NCBI GenBank assembly: GCA_029933565.1
Contig: JAOZNY010000021.1
Coordinates: forward strand, 1-21,940
DNA from: Bacteroidales bacterium
GTDB lineage: Bacteria > Bacteroidota > Bacteroidia > Bacteroidales > F082
Direction of reading: 5' to 3'
Length of the DNA: 21,940 nt
The notes under the pieces were generated by a model. That model did not search any database. It was given only the letters and a program-made list of their open reading frames with translations, and had not been told where the DNA came from. Shown piece by piece: positions 7,568 to 16,235 of the stretch (positions are counted from its first letter, which is position 1; the number at the start of each line of letters is the position of its first letter). The translations under genes and the position numbers were made by a program.

Positions 7568-8743
7568 TTACATCAATTTTTGCTGTACCTTCCACCAACG
7601 ATCAGGAATTTCATTTTTTAATGCTTGTTGGTAGTCAAGGTAAGAACAAGGTACAAATTGATGTTTAATATACTTTTTGCTCAATTTACCATAGGCACTC
7701 ATATCAATCCACCATCTATCTGACTTTTTGCTTTTAAGGAAGATTAAATCATCATACGAATCTTCAATATGCACAATATATCTAACATAATTATCTCTAT
7801 CCGTTTCCGGAAAATCGCCTTTACGATTTACAAAACCATCAATAAAATACCACATCATTTGCGCTACAAGCTGTGCTGAGCGACCTTCAATGTCTAAAAG
7901 TGGATTCATTTCATAAAATCCAATACTACTTAGTTTGTCGCTCATTCCGGCATAGCGACAGATACGACAAGCCTCTTCTCCCGTAAAACCATTGGGTCCG
8001 GCATATTTTCCTGCGGGAGCATCGGCGGCTCGTATTGCAGAAATATCGATACTAACAATGTCGGCATTTCTAATCATGGGTTCACTTTCTTCAAGGTCTG
8101 CCCTTACATTTCCCAATCTGTTAACATCAAAATAAAGGTTTTTCATCAGCACCAGCGAATCCTGATCCACAAAATAAGTTTGATAACCAATATTTGTAAA
8201 GTTGAATAGGAAATTGGGTTGATGAAGTATTATCCTGCTTAACCACGATCTGGCGTTTAGTTCGTGCTCATCATGACCCAAATCGTACATTGGATCAACC
8301 GATGCAATATTTATTACCCTTCCAATATTTTCATAAGCAAGATAATTAGCGTAAGTAAGATCCTGACTTCCTCCAATAATTATTGGGACGATATTTTGGT
8401 TAAGCAATTCCGATACAACTTCTCTAACCGCATAGTAAGTATCGTCGATGGAATTACCATTTCTAATATTGCCCAAATCAGCAATTTCAAGATGGTTCCA
8501 GTGAGCAAAAAGTTTATAAAAGTAATTCCTTACCTCATCGGGGGCATCAGCGCAGCCCCTATTCTCTAAAGAACCTCTCTCCTCGTTTATACCAATAATG
8601 GCAAGTTTAACATTCTCAAGTTCAGGAAAGTTTGATTCATTTGTATAAACCTGAGTAATATTACTAATTCTCAGCCTGCTAACTTCTTCATCAATGCTTG
8701 AAAAATCGCTTGAAACAGTTTCAAAATATATGCTTACATCCAC
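7568..8743 (-). CDS. Arginase/formimidoylglutamase-fold protein with degenerate metal site
   Basis: A 391-residue ureohydrolase-superfamily homologue starting at a GTG (8743). The fold is recognisable from KLAIIGINEERGS (46-58), the GG loop at 124-128, the DxxxD loop at 150-154, SID at 231-233 and FYEMNP (276-281). The six canonical Mn ligands of arginases are only half kept: the GGDHS His is Q127 (GGSQD), DAHxD reads D-P-M-Y-D (D150, M152, D154), and SxDxD reads S-I-D-I-S (D233, S235). A two-manganese arginase or formimidoylglutamase reaction is therefore doubtful. The length exceeds that of classical arginases (about 300). It lies 144 bp downstream of topA on the same strand. Database labels such as formimidoylglutamase should be treated with caution. 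Confidence 0.8.
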   Translation of the reverse strand: MDVSIYFETVSSDFSSIDEEVSRLRISNITQVYTNESNFPELENVKLAIIGINEERGSLENRGCADAPDEVRNYFYKLFAHWNHLEIADLGNIRNGNSIDDTYYAVREVVSELLNQNIVPIIIGGSQDLTYANYLAYENIGRVINIASVDPMYDLGHDEHELNARSWLSRIILHQPNFLFNFTNIGYQTYFVDQDSLVLMKNLYFDVNRLGNVRADLEESEPMIRNADIVSIDISAIRAADAPAGKYAGPNGFTGEEACRICRYAGMSDKLSSIGFYEMNPLLDIEGRSAQLVAQMMWYFIDGFVNRKGDFPETDRDNYVRYIVHIEDSYDDLIFLKSKKSDRWWIDMSAYGKLSKKYIKHQFVPCSYLDYQQALKNEIPDRWWKVQQKLM

Positions 8744-8835
8744 TTAAAACACGGTTTTTTTTGGATGACTAAAATAGTAAAATTATTGAAAGGGATATTA
8801 AGAAGTAGAAAGTTAAGAGTTGAAAGTTGGTTGCA

Positions 8836-8876
8836 CAAAATAAAACTGGGCCTAAAGCATAAAACACTAAACCCAG
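8836..8876 (-). terminator. Weak candidate terminator after topA
   Basis: On the minus strand CTGGG (8876-8872) can pair with CCCAG (8850-8846), followed by TTTTATTTT. The stem is only 5 bp with a long A/T-rich loop, so termination may be partial. Confidence 0.35.
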
Positions 8877-8887
8877 AACTCTAATAA

Positions 8888-11206
8888 CTATTTTTTCTTT
8901 CTTGCAAATTTCTTCTTAGGCATATTCTTCGGGTCTTCCGAAATTTTGATACAGTCTTCCAGTGTAAGGTCTTCTGCTTTAAGGTCTTTCGGAATTTTGA
9001 AGTTCTGTTTACCAATTTTTAAAAATGCCCCGTAACGGCCATTCAGTACCTGAACATTGCCATCATCGAAAATATTGATAGTTTTTTCTTTATCGGCTTT
9101 ACGCTTGGCTTCAATTAATTCAATACAGCGTTCCAAATTTATAGATACAGGATCGTCTTCCTTTTTTATGGAAACAAATTTATTGTCGTGCTTTACGTAA
9201 GGACCAAAACGACCAATAGCAACGGTTACATCCTTGTCTTCGTAAGAACCAAGTGCACGTGGAAAATCAAACAGTTTTAGCGCTTCTTCCAAAGTAATTG
9301 TTTGCAGACTCTGAGTTTTTCTCAATCCAGCAAACTTTGGTTTTTCCTCCGATTCGGTATCACCAATTTGTGCCAATGGACCATAACGACCTACTTTCAC
9401 AAAAACATTTTTCCCCGATTCGGGATCAACACCAAGCAAACGTTCGCCACTAAACTTGCCGGCAGTTTCCTGTGTAGTTTCCACTTTGGTGTGAAAGGGT
9501 CCATAAAAATCTTTAATCATTTGGTTCCACACCTTGTTACCTTCCGAAATATCATCGAATTCTTTTTCCACATTTGCCGTGAAACTGTATTCCATAATAT
9601 CTTCAAAATACTGAACAAGAAACTCATTTACAATAGTTCCAATATCAGTTGGAAATAGTTTGGCCTTTTCTGAATTCATATTTTCAGAAAGAATTTCACT
9701 TGTGATTTGTTTGTTTTTTAAAGTTAAAAGTTCAATGTCCTTCTTTATTGGAGGGCGACTTTCTTTTATAACGTATTCGCGTTTTTGGATAGTAGAAATT
9801 GTTGGAGCATAAGTTGACGGCCGGCCTATTCCAAGTTCTTCCATTTTTTTAACAAGGCTTGCCTCGGTGTAGCGTGGCAAATGTTTCGTAAATCTTTCAC
9901 GTCCTCGCATTTCAATCAGTTGGAGATTGACGCCTTTTTTAACTTCCGGCAAAACACCCTCTTGTTCTCCATTTTCATCATCTGTTCCTTCGATGTAAAC
10001 CTTTAAAAATCCATCAAACTTTATTACTTCGCCACTAGCCATAAAATTATCATCGGCTTTGGTGGAGGCAATTTTTACAACAGTTTTTTCCAGTTTTGCC
10101 TCACTCATTTGGCTAGCAATTGCTCTTTTCCAGATAAGGCTGTACAAACGTTGTTCATCGCTGGCAGCATCAACACTATCGTTATTAAAATATGTTGGTC
10201 TTATGGCTTCGTGAGCCTCCTGTGCGCCTTTTGTCTTAGTACTGAAGTTGCGTGTCTTTGAGTAATTTTCGCCAAATTTTTCAACTATCTCTTCCTTTGC
10301 CATTGCGATGGCAGTTTTCGATAAGTTTACCGAATCGGTACGCATATAGGTTATTCTTCCTGCTTCGTAAAGTCTTTGCGCAACACGCATGGTATTAGCC
10401 ACCGAAAATCCAAGTTTTCTTGATGCTTCCTGCTGAAGGGTTGAAGTAGTAAAAGGAGGAGCCGGCGATCTTTTTCCGGGTTTGGTTTCTACATTCGAAA
10501 TCGAATAATCAGCATTAATATGATTTTCGAGGAATTTCTTTGCTTCTTTTGAAGTTTTAAACCTTATGGGATAATCTGCAGTAATTGTTTTTGATCCATT
10601 ACCACCTTCAACAGCAAATTCGCCACGTATGCGAAAGTTTGAAGTGCTCTTGAACTTTTTAATTTCTTCTTCCCTTTCAACAATTAGCCTAACGGCAACC
10701 GATTGTACTCTACCTGCTGAAAGACCCGGTTTTACTTTTCTCCACAATAATGGTGAAAGTTCGTAACCTACCAAACGGTCGAGGACACGACGAGCTTGCT
10801 GTGCATCAACAAGGTGTTTATCGATTGAACGCGGATTTTTTATTGCATTTGTAATTGCACCTTTTGTAATCTCATGAAAAACAATACGTTTAGCTTTATC
10901 TTCAGTTAGTCCGAGAGCATTGTATAAATGCCATGAAATGGCTTCCCCCTCACGATCCTCATCCGATGCCAACCACACTGTTTCGGCAGCTTTAGCAAGT
11001 TTTTTCAGTTCGCTAACTACTTTTTTCTTATCGGGACTTATTTCATATTTAGGTTCAAAATCATTCTCAGTGTCAACACTGATCTTAGTTTTGTTCAAAT
11101 CCATTACATGTCCAAAACTCGACTTAACGGTATAATCTTTTCCTAAAAATCCTTCAATGGTTTTAGCCTTTGCAGGTGACTCCACAATTACCAGGTTCTT
11201 CGTCAT
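8888..11206 (-). CDS. topA: DNA topoisomerase I (type IA)
   Basis: TopA relaxes negatively supercoiled DNA by transient single-strand cleavage through a 5'-phosphotyrosine. It has 772 residues from the ATG at 11204-11206, chosen because MTKNLVIVESPAKAKTI is the family start; the frame runs 15 codons further with no homology. The TOPRIM domain spans about 1-125, with E9 and the DxDxE set D82/D84/E86. The active-site tyrosine is Y287 in RITYMRTDS. RPSTYAPTISTIQKR follows near 450-470. The C-terminus has several Topo_C-type repeats (GRYGPLAQIG, GRFGPYVKH, GRYGAFLKIG) and a lysine-rich tail, and no zinc-finger cysteine clusters. A -7 box lies about 32 bp upstream. Confidence 0.97.
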   Translation of the reverse strand: MTKNLVIVESPAKAKTIEGFLGKDYTVKSSFGHVMDLNKTKISVDTENDFEPKYEISPDKKKVVSELKKLAKAAETVWLASDEDREGEAISWHLYNALGLTEDKAKRIVFHEITKGAITNAIKNPRSIDKHLVDAQQARRVLDRLVGYELSPLLWRKVKPGLSAGRVQSVAVRLIVEREEEIKKFKSTSNFRIRGEFAVEGGNGSKTITADYPIRFKTSKEAKKFLENHINADYSISNVETKPGKRSPAPPFTTSTLQQEASRKLGFSVANTMRVAQRLYEAGRITYMRTDSVNLSKTAIAMAKEEIVEKFGENYSKTRNFSTKTKGAQEAHEAIRPTYFNNDSVDAASDEQRLYSLIWKRAIASQMSEAKLEKTVVKIASTKADDNFMASGEVIKFDGFLKVYIEGTDDENGEQEGVLPEVKKGVNLQLIEMRGRERFTKHLPRYTEASLVKKMEELGIGRPSTYAPTISTIQKREYVIKESRPPIKKDIELLTLKNKQITSEILSENMNSEKAKLFPTDIGTIVNEFLVQYFEDIMEYSFTANVEKEFDDISEGNKVWNQMIKDFYGPFHTKVETTQETAGKFSGERLLGVDPESGKNVFVKVGRYGPLAQIGDTESEEKPKFAGLRKTQSLQTITLEEALKLFDFPRALGSYEDKDVTVAIGRFGPYVKHDNKFVSIKKEDDPVSINLERCIELIEAKRKADKEKTINIFDDGNVQVLNGRYGAFLKIGKQNFKIPKDLKAEDLTLEDCIKISEDPKNMPKKKFARKKK

Positions 11207-11237
11207 ATTTCTATATTTTTCTTTTGAAAAAACGCTG

Positions 11238-11245
11238 CAAAAGTA
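11238..11245 (-). promoter_or_regulatory. topA -7 promoter box
   Basis: TACTTTTG on the minus strand fits TAnnTTTG and is followed by GCAGCG, a common start context in this phylum. A weak TTTTA lies about 19 bp upstream in place of -33 TTTG. Confidence 0.55.
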
Positions 11246-11308
11246 ACACAATCTGTTAAAGTGGTAAAATTGAATGGATATTTTTAAGATTTTTAAGAAA
11301 AAACCAAA

Positions 11309-12367
11309 CTATTTAAAGTAGGAATTGATGCTTTCCTTAATACTGTTATTTTGTTCTTCAATACTTAAAATTAGTTTTTGCTGCACCCTCGACCTGATTA
11401 AATTGTGCGAGGTTTTTTCTGTCTTAAAATAAACATCGCCATTTAAGAAATCCGTCAAAAACCGAAGACCAATAATATAGGTCATTAAAGAGGGGGCAAG
11501 GTGGAGGTTTTGTTTTTCTGCCTTGTTTAAAAAAGAACTAACTTCTGAAAGGTAGCCCTTTGAGAAGTTGCTGAAATTATTAAAATCGAACTTTACCATT
11601 TCCAGTTTTTCTTCGTCCTCCTTGGCTGTGTTGGCAATAGTTCGAAGCGCATCACCATAATCGAACAGAATACTCCCCGGGCCGGTAGTGTCGAGATCGA
11701 TTACTGCAACTGCTTTTGCTCCCCTAAAAAGTACATTATTAATTTTGGTATCGTTGTGGACAATGCGTTTTGGGATTTTGCCACTTTCGATTAATTGCTC
11801 TAATTTTAGGAGTTCCTCTTTTCGTTGGAGAAAAAAATCAATCTCATTTTTTACAGATTCTTTTCTGGAAGCAATATCATTTTTCATTGCTTCCTCAAAC
11901 TGTTTTAGCCTCAGCGATAAAGAATGGAATCTGGGAATTGCTTCTTCAAAATCACTGATTTTAACTTTTTTCAAAGCATTGGCAAACCAACCGTAAGCCT
12001 TGCCTGCCTCGTAAGCTTGGTTCGGGTTTTCAGTCGTTTCCAACGAATGAGTATTTGGAACAAATTCCATCAATCGCCAAAAGCCTCCTTCATCGTCTGC
12101 GCAAAAATAATTGTTTGTGCTTGTTTTTATTAGGTGGGGAATAATGTACTTTGGATTTTGCCCAAGGCATTCCAAAACCTTTAAATGGTTGCTGATTAGA
12201 ACCTCAGGTTTTGTAAAAACTGCTGTGTTTATTTTTTGAAGGATAAATGAAGTTGTTTCAAAATCCACTTTGTAGGTTGATTGGATGTGGCCGTTGCCAA
12301 AAGGTATTATTTTCAATAAAATTGAAGTATTGAAATAAGTTGAAATAACAGATTCGGGAGTAATCAT
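11309..12367 (-). CDS. NahK-like phosphotransferase (APH/choline-kinase fold)
   Basis: A 352-residue cytosolic kinase of the aminoglycoside phosphotransferase fold. The catalytic loop is RIVHNDTKINNVLF (201-214: H204, D206, N211). The metal-binding segment is VIDLDTTGPGSILFDYGDALRT (222-243: D224, D226), with the DTxxPGSxxxDxGDALR pattern I associate with N-acetylhexosamine 1-kinase (NahK/LnpB). An N-terminal glycine loop (PFGNGHIQSTY, 22-32) is present. It may therefore phosphorylate GlcNAc or GalNAc at C1 for salvage. The gene starts 7 bp after the DUF4143 ATPase stop, so it is probably read through from there. The substrate is inferred only by family resemblance. Confidence 0.8.
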   Translation of the reverse strand: MITPESVISTYFNTSILLKIIPFGNGHIQSTYKVDFETTSFILQKINTAVFTKPEVLISNHLKVLECLGQNPKYIIPHLIKTSTNNYFCADDEGGFWRLMEFVPNTHSLETTENPNQAYEAGKAYGWFANALKKVKISDFEEAIPRFHSLSLRLKQFEEAMKNDIASRKESVKNEIDFFLQRKEELLKLEQLIESGKIPKRIVHNDTKINNVLFRGAKAVAVIDLDTTGPGSILFDYGDALRTIANTAKEDEEKLEMVKFDFNNFSNFSKGYLSEVSSFLNKAEKQNLHLAPSLMTYIIGLRFLTDFLNGDVYFKTEKTSHNLIRSRVQQKLILSIEEQNNSIKESINSYFK

Positions 12368-12374
12368 TATACTT

Positions 12375-13697
12375 TTAGTTGGATTTAAATAACTTCAAAT
12401 AATTAAAAATTGCAAAAACAGAATACAGTGGAATGTTTACAAATGAATCGGCATTGCTAAAATTTCTTGGAGATATCCTGATTGCCAAATCCGGGCTATA
12501 TTTGTCGGTATAACTTTTTAAACTCTTTAGTTTCCTACTCATTCCGCTTTTAACTTCTAAAGGTATTATTGTGTTGCTGTATTGCATTATAAAATCAACC
12601 TCTGCTTCGCTTTTTGATGTCCAGTAGAACAATGCTTCATTATTTGCTGCTTTTAACTCAGAAGCAACAAAACTTTCGATAAACGCTCCATTATATTCTG
12701 AAAAAATTGCTGTTGGTTGCAAAATTATTTCCGATGAAACATCCAACATCGCTCCCAACAAGCCTGTATCCAACATAAATACCTTAAATTTTGAATAATC
12801 GGCATAAGCCGACAAAGGAATTTTGGGAGTACTTACATTATAAGATATGTTTATTAATCCGGCACTGTTCAACCATTCAATGGTTTGTTCGTATGTAGAG
12901 GCACGTGCATTTTTTTTGACATCTTTATACTTGAATTTTTTATTTTCCTTTGAAATTTGGTATGGTACCGATTTCCAAAATTCAGCAGTCTTCATTGTCT
13001 GTGATTTGCTAGTGTATTTTGAAAAGTCATGCTGATATGCCATCAATATATCTTTTTGTATTTCCCGAGCAGAAACGATATCAGAATTATTTACATAATC
13101 CTGTACAACTTCAGGCATGCCACCTAAAAAAAGATACGTTTTTAATTCCCTGTTTAGTTTATCGTGTAATGCTTCTGGAATAGCATAAAAATCATCCTTA
13201 TTATTTAGTTCATTTAGTAAAAGTTCATTACCTCTTGCCAGTAAAAACTCGGCAAAGTTCATAGGGTACAATCGCATGAAATTTACCTTACCAACAGGGA
13301 AACTGTTTTGTTTGTTAATACTTACACCCAATAATGATCCCGCTGCAATAATGTGATATTCCGGTGCTTGTTCGAAAAAATACTTAAGAGAAGTTAACAC
13401 CACCGGCAGAACCTGTATTTCATCAAAAAAAATAAGGCTCTTATTTGCTTCTGCTTTTTTTCCAGTTAAGAGATTTATATTTCGAAGAATTGTATGTGGA
13501 TCCAGACTTTCTTCAAATAGTGATTTTAAGTTAGGATTATGTTCGAAATTTAAATAAACCAAATCGGAATATTCGTTTTTCGCAAATTGATTTACTAGAA
13601 ATGTTTTACCTACCTGACGTGCACCTTCCAGTATTAATGGTTTACGTTTTGGACTGCTTTTCCACTTAATAAGTTCGGAATACTTTAATCGTTTCAT
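12375..13697 (-). CDS. AAA ATPase with DUF4143 domain
   Basis: A 440-residue protein (ATG at 13695-13697; nine upstream in-frame codons give no homology). The N-terminal AAA_14-type ATPase has Walker A GARQVGKT (25-32, K31), Walker B SLIFFDEIQ (88-94, D92/E93) and the sensor stretch IIAAGSLLG (about 116-124). A central winged-helix-like part is followed by the C-terminal DUF4143 region, with EVDFI (E366, D368) and PLEVKSG (E381, K383), a PD-(D/E)xK-like nuclease pattern. Such genes are widespread accessory genes in Bacteroidetes and archaea with unknown function. A four-copy periodic repeat array and a -7 box sit directly upstream. The gene separates the symporter and the sugar kinase and may have inserted between them. 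Confidence 0.88.
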   Translation of the reverse strand: MKRLKYSELIKWKSSPKRKPLILEGARQVGKTFLVNQFAKNEYSDLVYLNFEHNPNLKSLFEESLDPHTILRNINLLTGKKAEANKSLIFFDEIQVLPVVLTSLKYFFEQAPEYHIIAAGSLLGVSINKQNSFPVGKVNFMRLYPMNFAEFLLARGNELLLNELNNKDDFYAIPEALHDKLNRELKTYLFLGGMPEVVQDYVNNSDIVSAREIQKDILMAYQHDFSKYTSKSQTMKTAEFWKSVPYQISKENKKFKYKDVKKNARASTYEQTIEWLNSAGLINISYNVSTPKIPLSAYADYSKFKVFMLDTGLLGAMLDVSSEIILQPTAIFSEYNGAFIESFVASELKAANNEALFYWTSKSEAEVDFIMQYSNTIIPLEVKSGMSRKLKSLKSYTDKYSPDLAIRISPRNFSNADSFVNIPLYSVFAIFNYLKLFKSN

Positions 13698-13721
13698 AGT
13701 CTTTGATCCTGAAAAGTGTAG

Positions 13722-13729
13722 CAAATATA
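13722..13729 (-). promoter_or_regulatory. -7 promoter box of the DUF4143 ATPase gene
   Basis: TATATTTG on the minus strand fits TAnnTTTG, 24 bp upstream of the ATG. No -33 TTTG occurs at the expected place; that position is occupied by the first copy of the periodic repeat, which suggests regulated activation or repression. Confidence 0.55.
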
Positions 13730-13731
13730 CA

Positions 13732-13849
13732 ATTATTCCCCAGAAATAGTGTAATTAATATAAATTATTCCCCTACAAAAATGTCTTTTTTAATATATTA
13801 TTCCTCCACAAAAATGTAAGTCTTGATTTTTCATGCCCAAGAAAAATGT
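13732..13849. repeat. Four-copy periodic repeat array (32-33 bp period)
   Basis: Four imperfect direct copies of a 21-bp unit start at 13732, 13764, 13797 and 13829. The first three share ATTATTCC at the start, and three end in AAAAATGT (the first ends in TAGTGT). The TGT triplets fall at 13750, 13782, 13815 and 13847, so the period is 32, 33 and 32 bp, about three helical turns. Copies 2 and 3 are most alike; copy 4 is diverged in its first half. The array fills the gap between the symporter stop and the ATPase promoter. Confidence 0.75.
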
Positions 13850-13882
13850 AATTGAAAATATTTTAGAGGCATCTCCACAAAC

Positions 13883-15691
13883 TTAATTAGCCCTCAACTT
13901 ACCAAACTGCTTAAACAAAATAAAGGTAGAAATAAGTGCAATTACAGAAAATATACTTCCCAAAACAAAGTCGAGATAAACAAAACTACCAATGGCAAAC
14001 AGTGAGGAATAAATTGCAATACTTCCCAGAAAAACACTCAGCAACTGAATTGGCATTTCCCAAGCTGCCCCTGTTTCTGAATCATCGTCAATTTCGCCAC
14101 GCTCCAAAGCAATAGCAGCAACTTTTTTCCATCCCGGCCCACCCGGTCTGGTGAGTTTGTAAAATCTCACTAGCACATCCATATCTTCAGGCTTGGTTAG
14201 TAAAGTTGTAAGCAACCAAACCACCGTTGTCATGCTAATAGCAATTAAAAGCTTAATTGTAAACTCATCTAAAATTTCACTTTGGAAAGTGCCTTCAGGC
14301 AGAAAGACCAAAACTAAAGCGGCTACAGTTGCAAAAATCATTGAAACAATTTCTGTCATTGCATTAATACGCCACCAAAACCATCGCAGCAAATAAATTG
14401 CCCCAGTTCCGGCACCCGAAAGTATGAGAATATTAAAAGCCTGAGTGGCGCTATTTAGTATGAAAAGGGCAACCAATCCTGCTAAAATCATTAAAACCAC
14501 TGTCATTATCCTGCCCATCATTACAAGATGCTTTTCGGATGATTCAGGTTTTAAGAAACGTTTGTAAAAATCGTTTACAACATAAGAAGCTCCCCAATTT
14601 AAGTGTGTACCAATAGTTGACATATAGGCTGCAAAAATAGAGGCTACAACAAGTCCAATCCAGCCTTTTCCTAGCTTGGTCATCATTACAGGATAAGCAA
14701 TATCATCTTTTAAATAGTTTTCTGGAATATCTGGAAATTCGGCACCAATACTTGCAAGGTCGGGATAAATAATTAGTGAGCCTAATGCCACAATTATCCA
14801 CGGCCAAGGGCGTATGGCATAATGCATAAAATTAAAAAGCAGTGTTGCCCCAATTGCATTTTTTTCATCTTTGGCAGCAAGCATCCGCTGAGCGATGTAA
14901 CCGCCGCCACCAGGTTCGGCGCCAGGATACCAAACAGCCCACCACTGAACAGCAATGGGAATAATAAGCATGGGAACATAAAACTTAGGGTCGGTAAAGT
15001 CCGGAACAAAGCTCAACTTATCGGCAACATTTGCATGTCTCAACAATGCCTCGAGGCTACCTATTTCGGGTTGGTTAATTGTAACAACTGCTACAAAAAC
15101 AGCCCCAAATAATGCAATTCCGTATTGGAAAAAATCTGCCCAAATTACTCCCTTTAGTCCACCAAGCCCTGCATAAATCACAACTCCTACAGAACCATAA
15201 ACTACACTTTCCCAAGGCTCAAGGCCAAGCATTACAGCACCAATTTTTATGGCTGCAAGGGTAACACTTCCCATAATCAAAACATTGAAAAAGAAGCCCA
15301 GATAAATTGAACGGAAACCCCTTAAAAAAGAAGCGGCTTTACCTGAATAACGAACTTCGTAAAACTCAAGATCGGTGAGAACATTTGAACGCCGCCAAAG
15401 TTTGGCATAAATAAAAACGGTAACCATTCCTGTAATCAGAAAAGCCCACCATGCCCAGTTTTTTGAAACTCCTGATTCGCGCACAAAACCTGTTACTAGA
15501 TTTGGCGTATCGGCTGAAAAAGTACATGCAACCATTGAAATTCCCAATAGCCACCATGGCATTCCACGTCCGCCAAGAAAAAACTCAGTTGTATTTTTAC
15601 CCGCTGTTCTTGAAGCCACAAAACCAATGGCAACAACAATTAAAAAGAAGATTCCAATAATTACGTAATCAATGGTGGAGAGAAACTGCAT
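13883..15691 (-). CDS. Sodium:solute symporter (SSS family)
   Basis: A 602-residue polytopic inner-membrane transporter of the SSS/SLC5 family that couples solute uptake to sodium. The N-terminus (MQFLSTIDYVIIGIFF) starts the first of about 13-14 hydrophobic helices. Characteristic stretches are TTEFFLGGRGMPWWLLGISMV near 34-54 (broken here by T and S differences from SglT), ADTPNLVTGF near 59-69 and GGLKGVIWADFFQYG near 176-190, the conserved sodium-symporter signature region. A cytoplasmic loop near 505-545 is charged. The substrate could be a sugar, sialic acid or other small solute and cannot be read out. The NahK-like kinase downstream would fit an amino-sugar substrate, but the DUF4143 gene lies between them. 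Confidence 0.9.
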   Translation of the reverse strand: MQFLSTIDYVIIGIFFLIVVAIGFVASRTAGKNTTEFFLGGRGMPWWLLGISMVACTFSADTPNLVTGFVRESGVSKNWAWWAFLITGMVTVFIYAKLWRRSNVLTDLEFYEVRYSGKAASFLRGFRSIYLGFFFNVLIMGSVTLAAIKIGAVMLGLEPWESVVYGSVGVVIYAGLGGLKGVIWADFFQYGIALFGAVFVAVVTINQPEIGSLEALLRHANVADKLSFVPDFTDPKFYVPMLIIPIAVQWWAVWYPGAEPGGGGYIAQRMLAAKDEKNAIGATLLFNFMHYAIRPWPWIIVALGSLIIYPDLASIGAEFPDIPENYLKDDIAYPVMMTKLGKGWIGLVVASIFAAYMSTIGTHLNWGASYVVNDFYKRFLKPESSEKHLVMMGRIMTVVLMILAGLVALFILNSATQAFNILILSGAGTGAIYLLRWFWWRINAMTEIVSMIFATVAALVLVFLPEGTFQSEILDEFTIKLLIAISMTTVVWLLTTLLTKPEDMDVLVRFYKLTRPGGPGWKKVAAIALERGEIDDDSETGAAWEMPIQLLSVFLGSIAIYSSLFAIGSFVYLDFVLGSIFSVIALISTFILFKQFGKLRAN

Positions 15692-15708
15692 TTGCGTTGA
15701 TTTTCGGA

Positions 15709-15716
15709 CAAAGATA
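15709..15716 (-). promoter_or_regulatory. -7 promoter box of the symporter gene
   Basis: TATCTTTG on the minus strand fits TAnnTTTG, 17 bp upstream of the ATG. ATTC-GGG-GAAT at 15721-15731 is a small inverted repeat between the -7 and -33 positions and could be an operator. No clear -33 TTTG is present. Confidence 0.55.
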
Positions 15717-15845
15717 TTTTATTCGGGGAATAGGACACTGATTATTATGATTTTTATGATCGGTTAGGATTTTTAAGAAATATTTATCAGTTTACATTGT
15801 GTTCATTTTCATAAGGATACCGCTGCTAGCCGGAAACCAACTATT

Positions 15846-16235
15846 CTAGATACAAACTAGCCCCAAATGCTTTTGCATTGGCTGAAAATCCCTGTCGCTA
15901 TGAAGAAGTGGTATGTTATTTTCAATACAAAATGTACCAATAAGCATGTCCACTGTTTTTCTAACAGTAAAGCCTTTTTTTCTTAAAAATCTGAAATTTT
16001 CTGAACTTTTTATAGCAATTTCTTTACTTGATATTGCATAACAGGGCAATTCGATCAGAACATTTTTGGCTGTATTAAAATCACTGTCAGATTTAAAGCC
16101 CTGAAGGATTTCTGCTAGAATTATATCCCCAATAATCAAGTCTTCATTGATTAATAATTCGTTTAGTTTGTCGGTCTGTTTGTCTATTTTTCCATTGAAG
16201 AAATCAATCCAAACGCTTGTGTCAACAATTACCAT
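15846..16235 (-). CDS. vapC: VapC-type PIN-domain toxin ribonuclease
   Basis: A 129-residue PIN-domain endoribonuclease, the toxin of a type II toxin-antitoxin pair. The four acidic active-site positions are visible: D5 (MVIVDTSVWI), E42 (DIILAEILQGF), D96 (RKTVDMLIG) and D114 (LHSDRDF). Length and motif order are normal for VapC, so it appears intact. Its ATG overlaps the vapB stop by one base (TAATG), a coupling typical of TA operons. The RNA target is unknown. Upstream regulation is probably by the VapBC complex at repeats near 16438-16468. Confidence 0.93.
   Translation of the reverse strand: MVIVDTSVWIDFFNGKIDKQTDKLNELLINEDLIIGDIILAEILQGFKSDSDFNTAKNVLIELPCYAISSKEIAIKSSENFRFLRKKGFTVRKTVDMLIGTFCIENNIPLLHSDRDFQPMQKHLGLVCI

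Noticed and set aside
8888..11206. Antisense open frames within topA and the other long genes.
   Set aside because: They are shadows of strongly recognised genes, without start context, promoters or protein patterns of their own.
12375..13697. The DUF4143 ATPase as part of a defence island together with vapBC.
   Set aside because: The two loci are separated by a symporter gene with its own promoter, and no restriction, CRISPR or abortive-infection gene is nearby.
13732..13849. The periodic repeats as a small CRISPR array.
   Set aside because: Units are degenerate, intervals between them are only 11-12 bp, copies lack true spacers, and no cas gene is nearby.
13871..13885. A possible fifth copy of the array (CTCCACAAAC).
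   Set aside because: It is out of phase by about 4-5 bp, lacks the ATGT end, and runs into the symporter stop codon.
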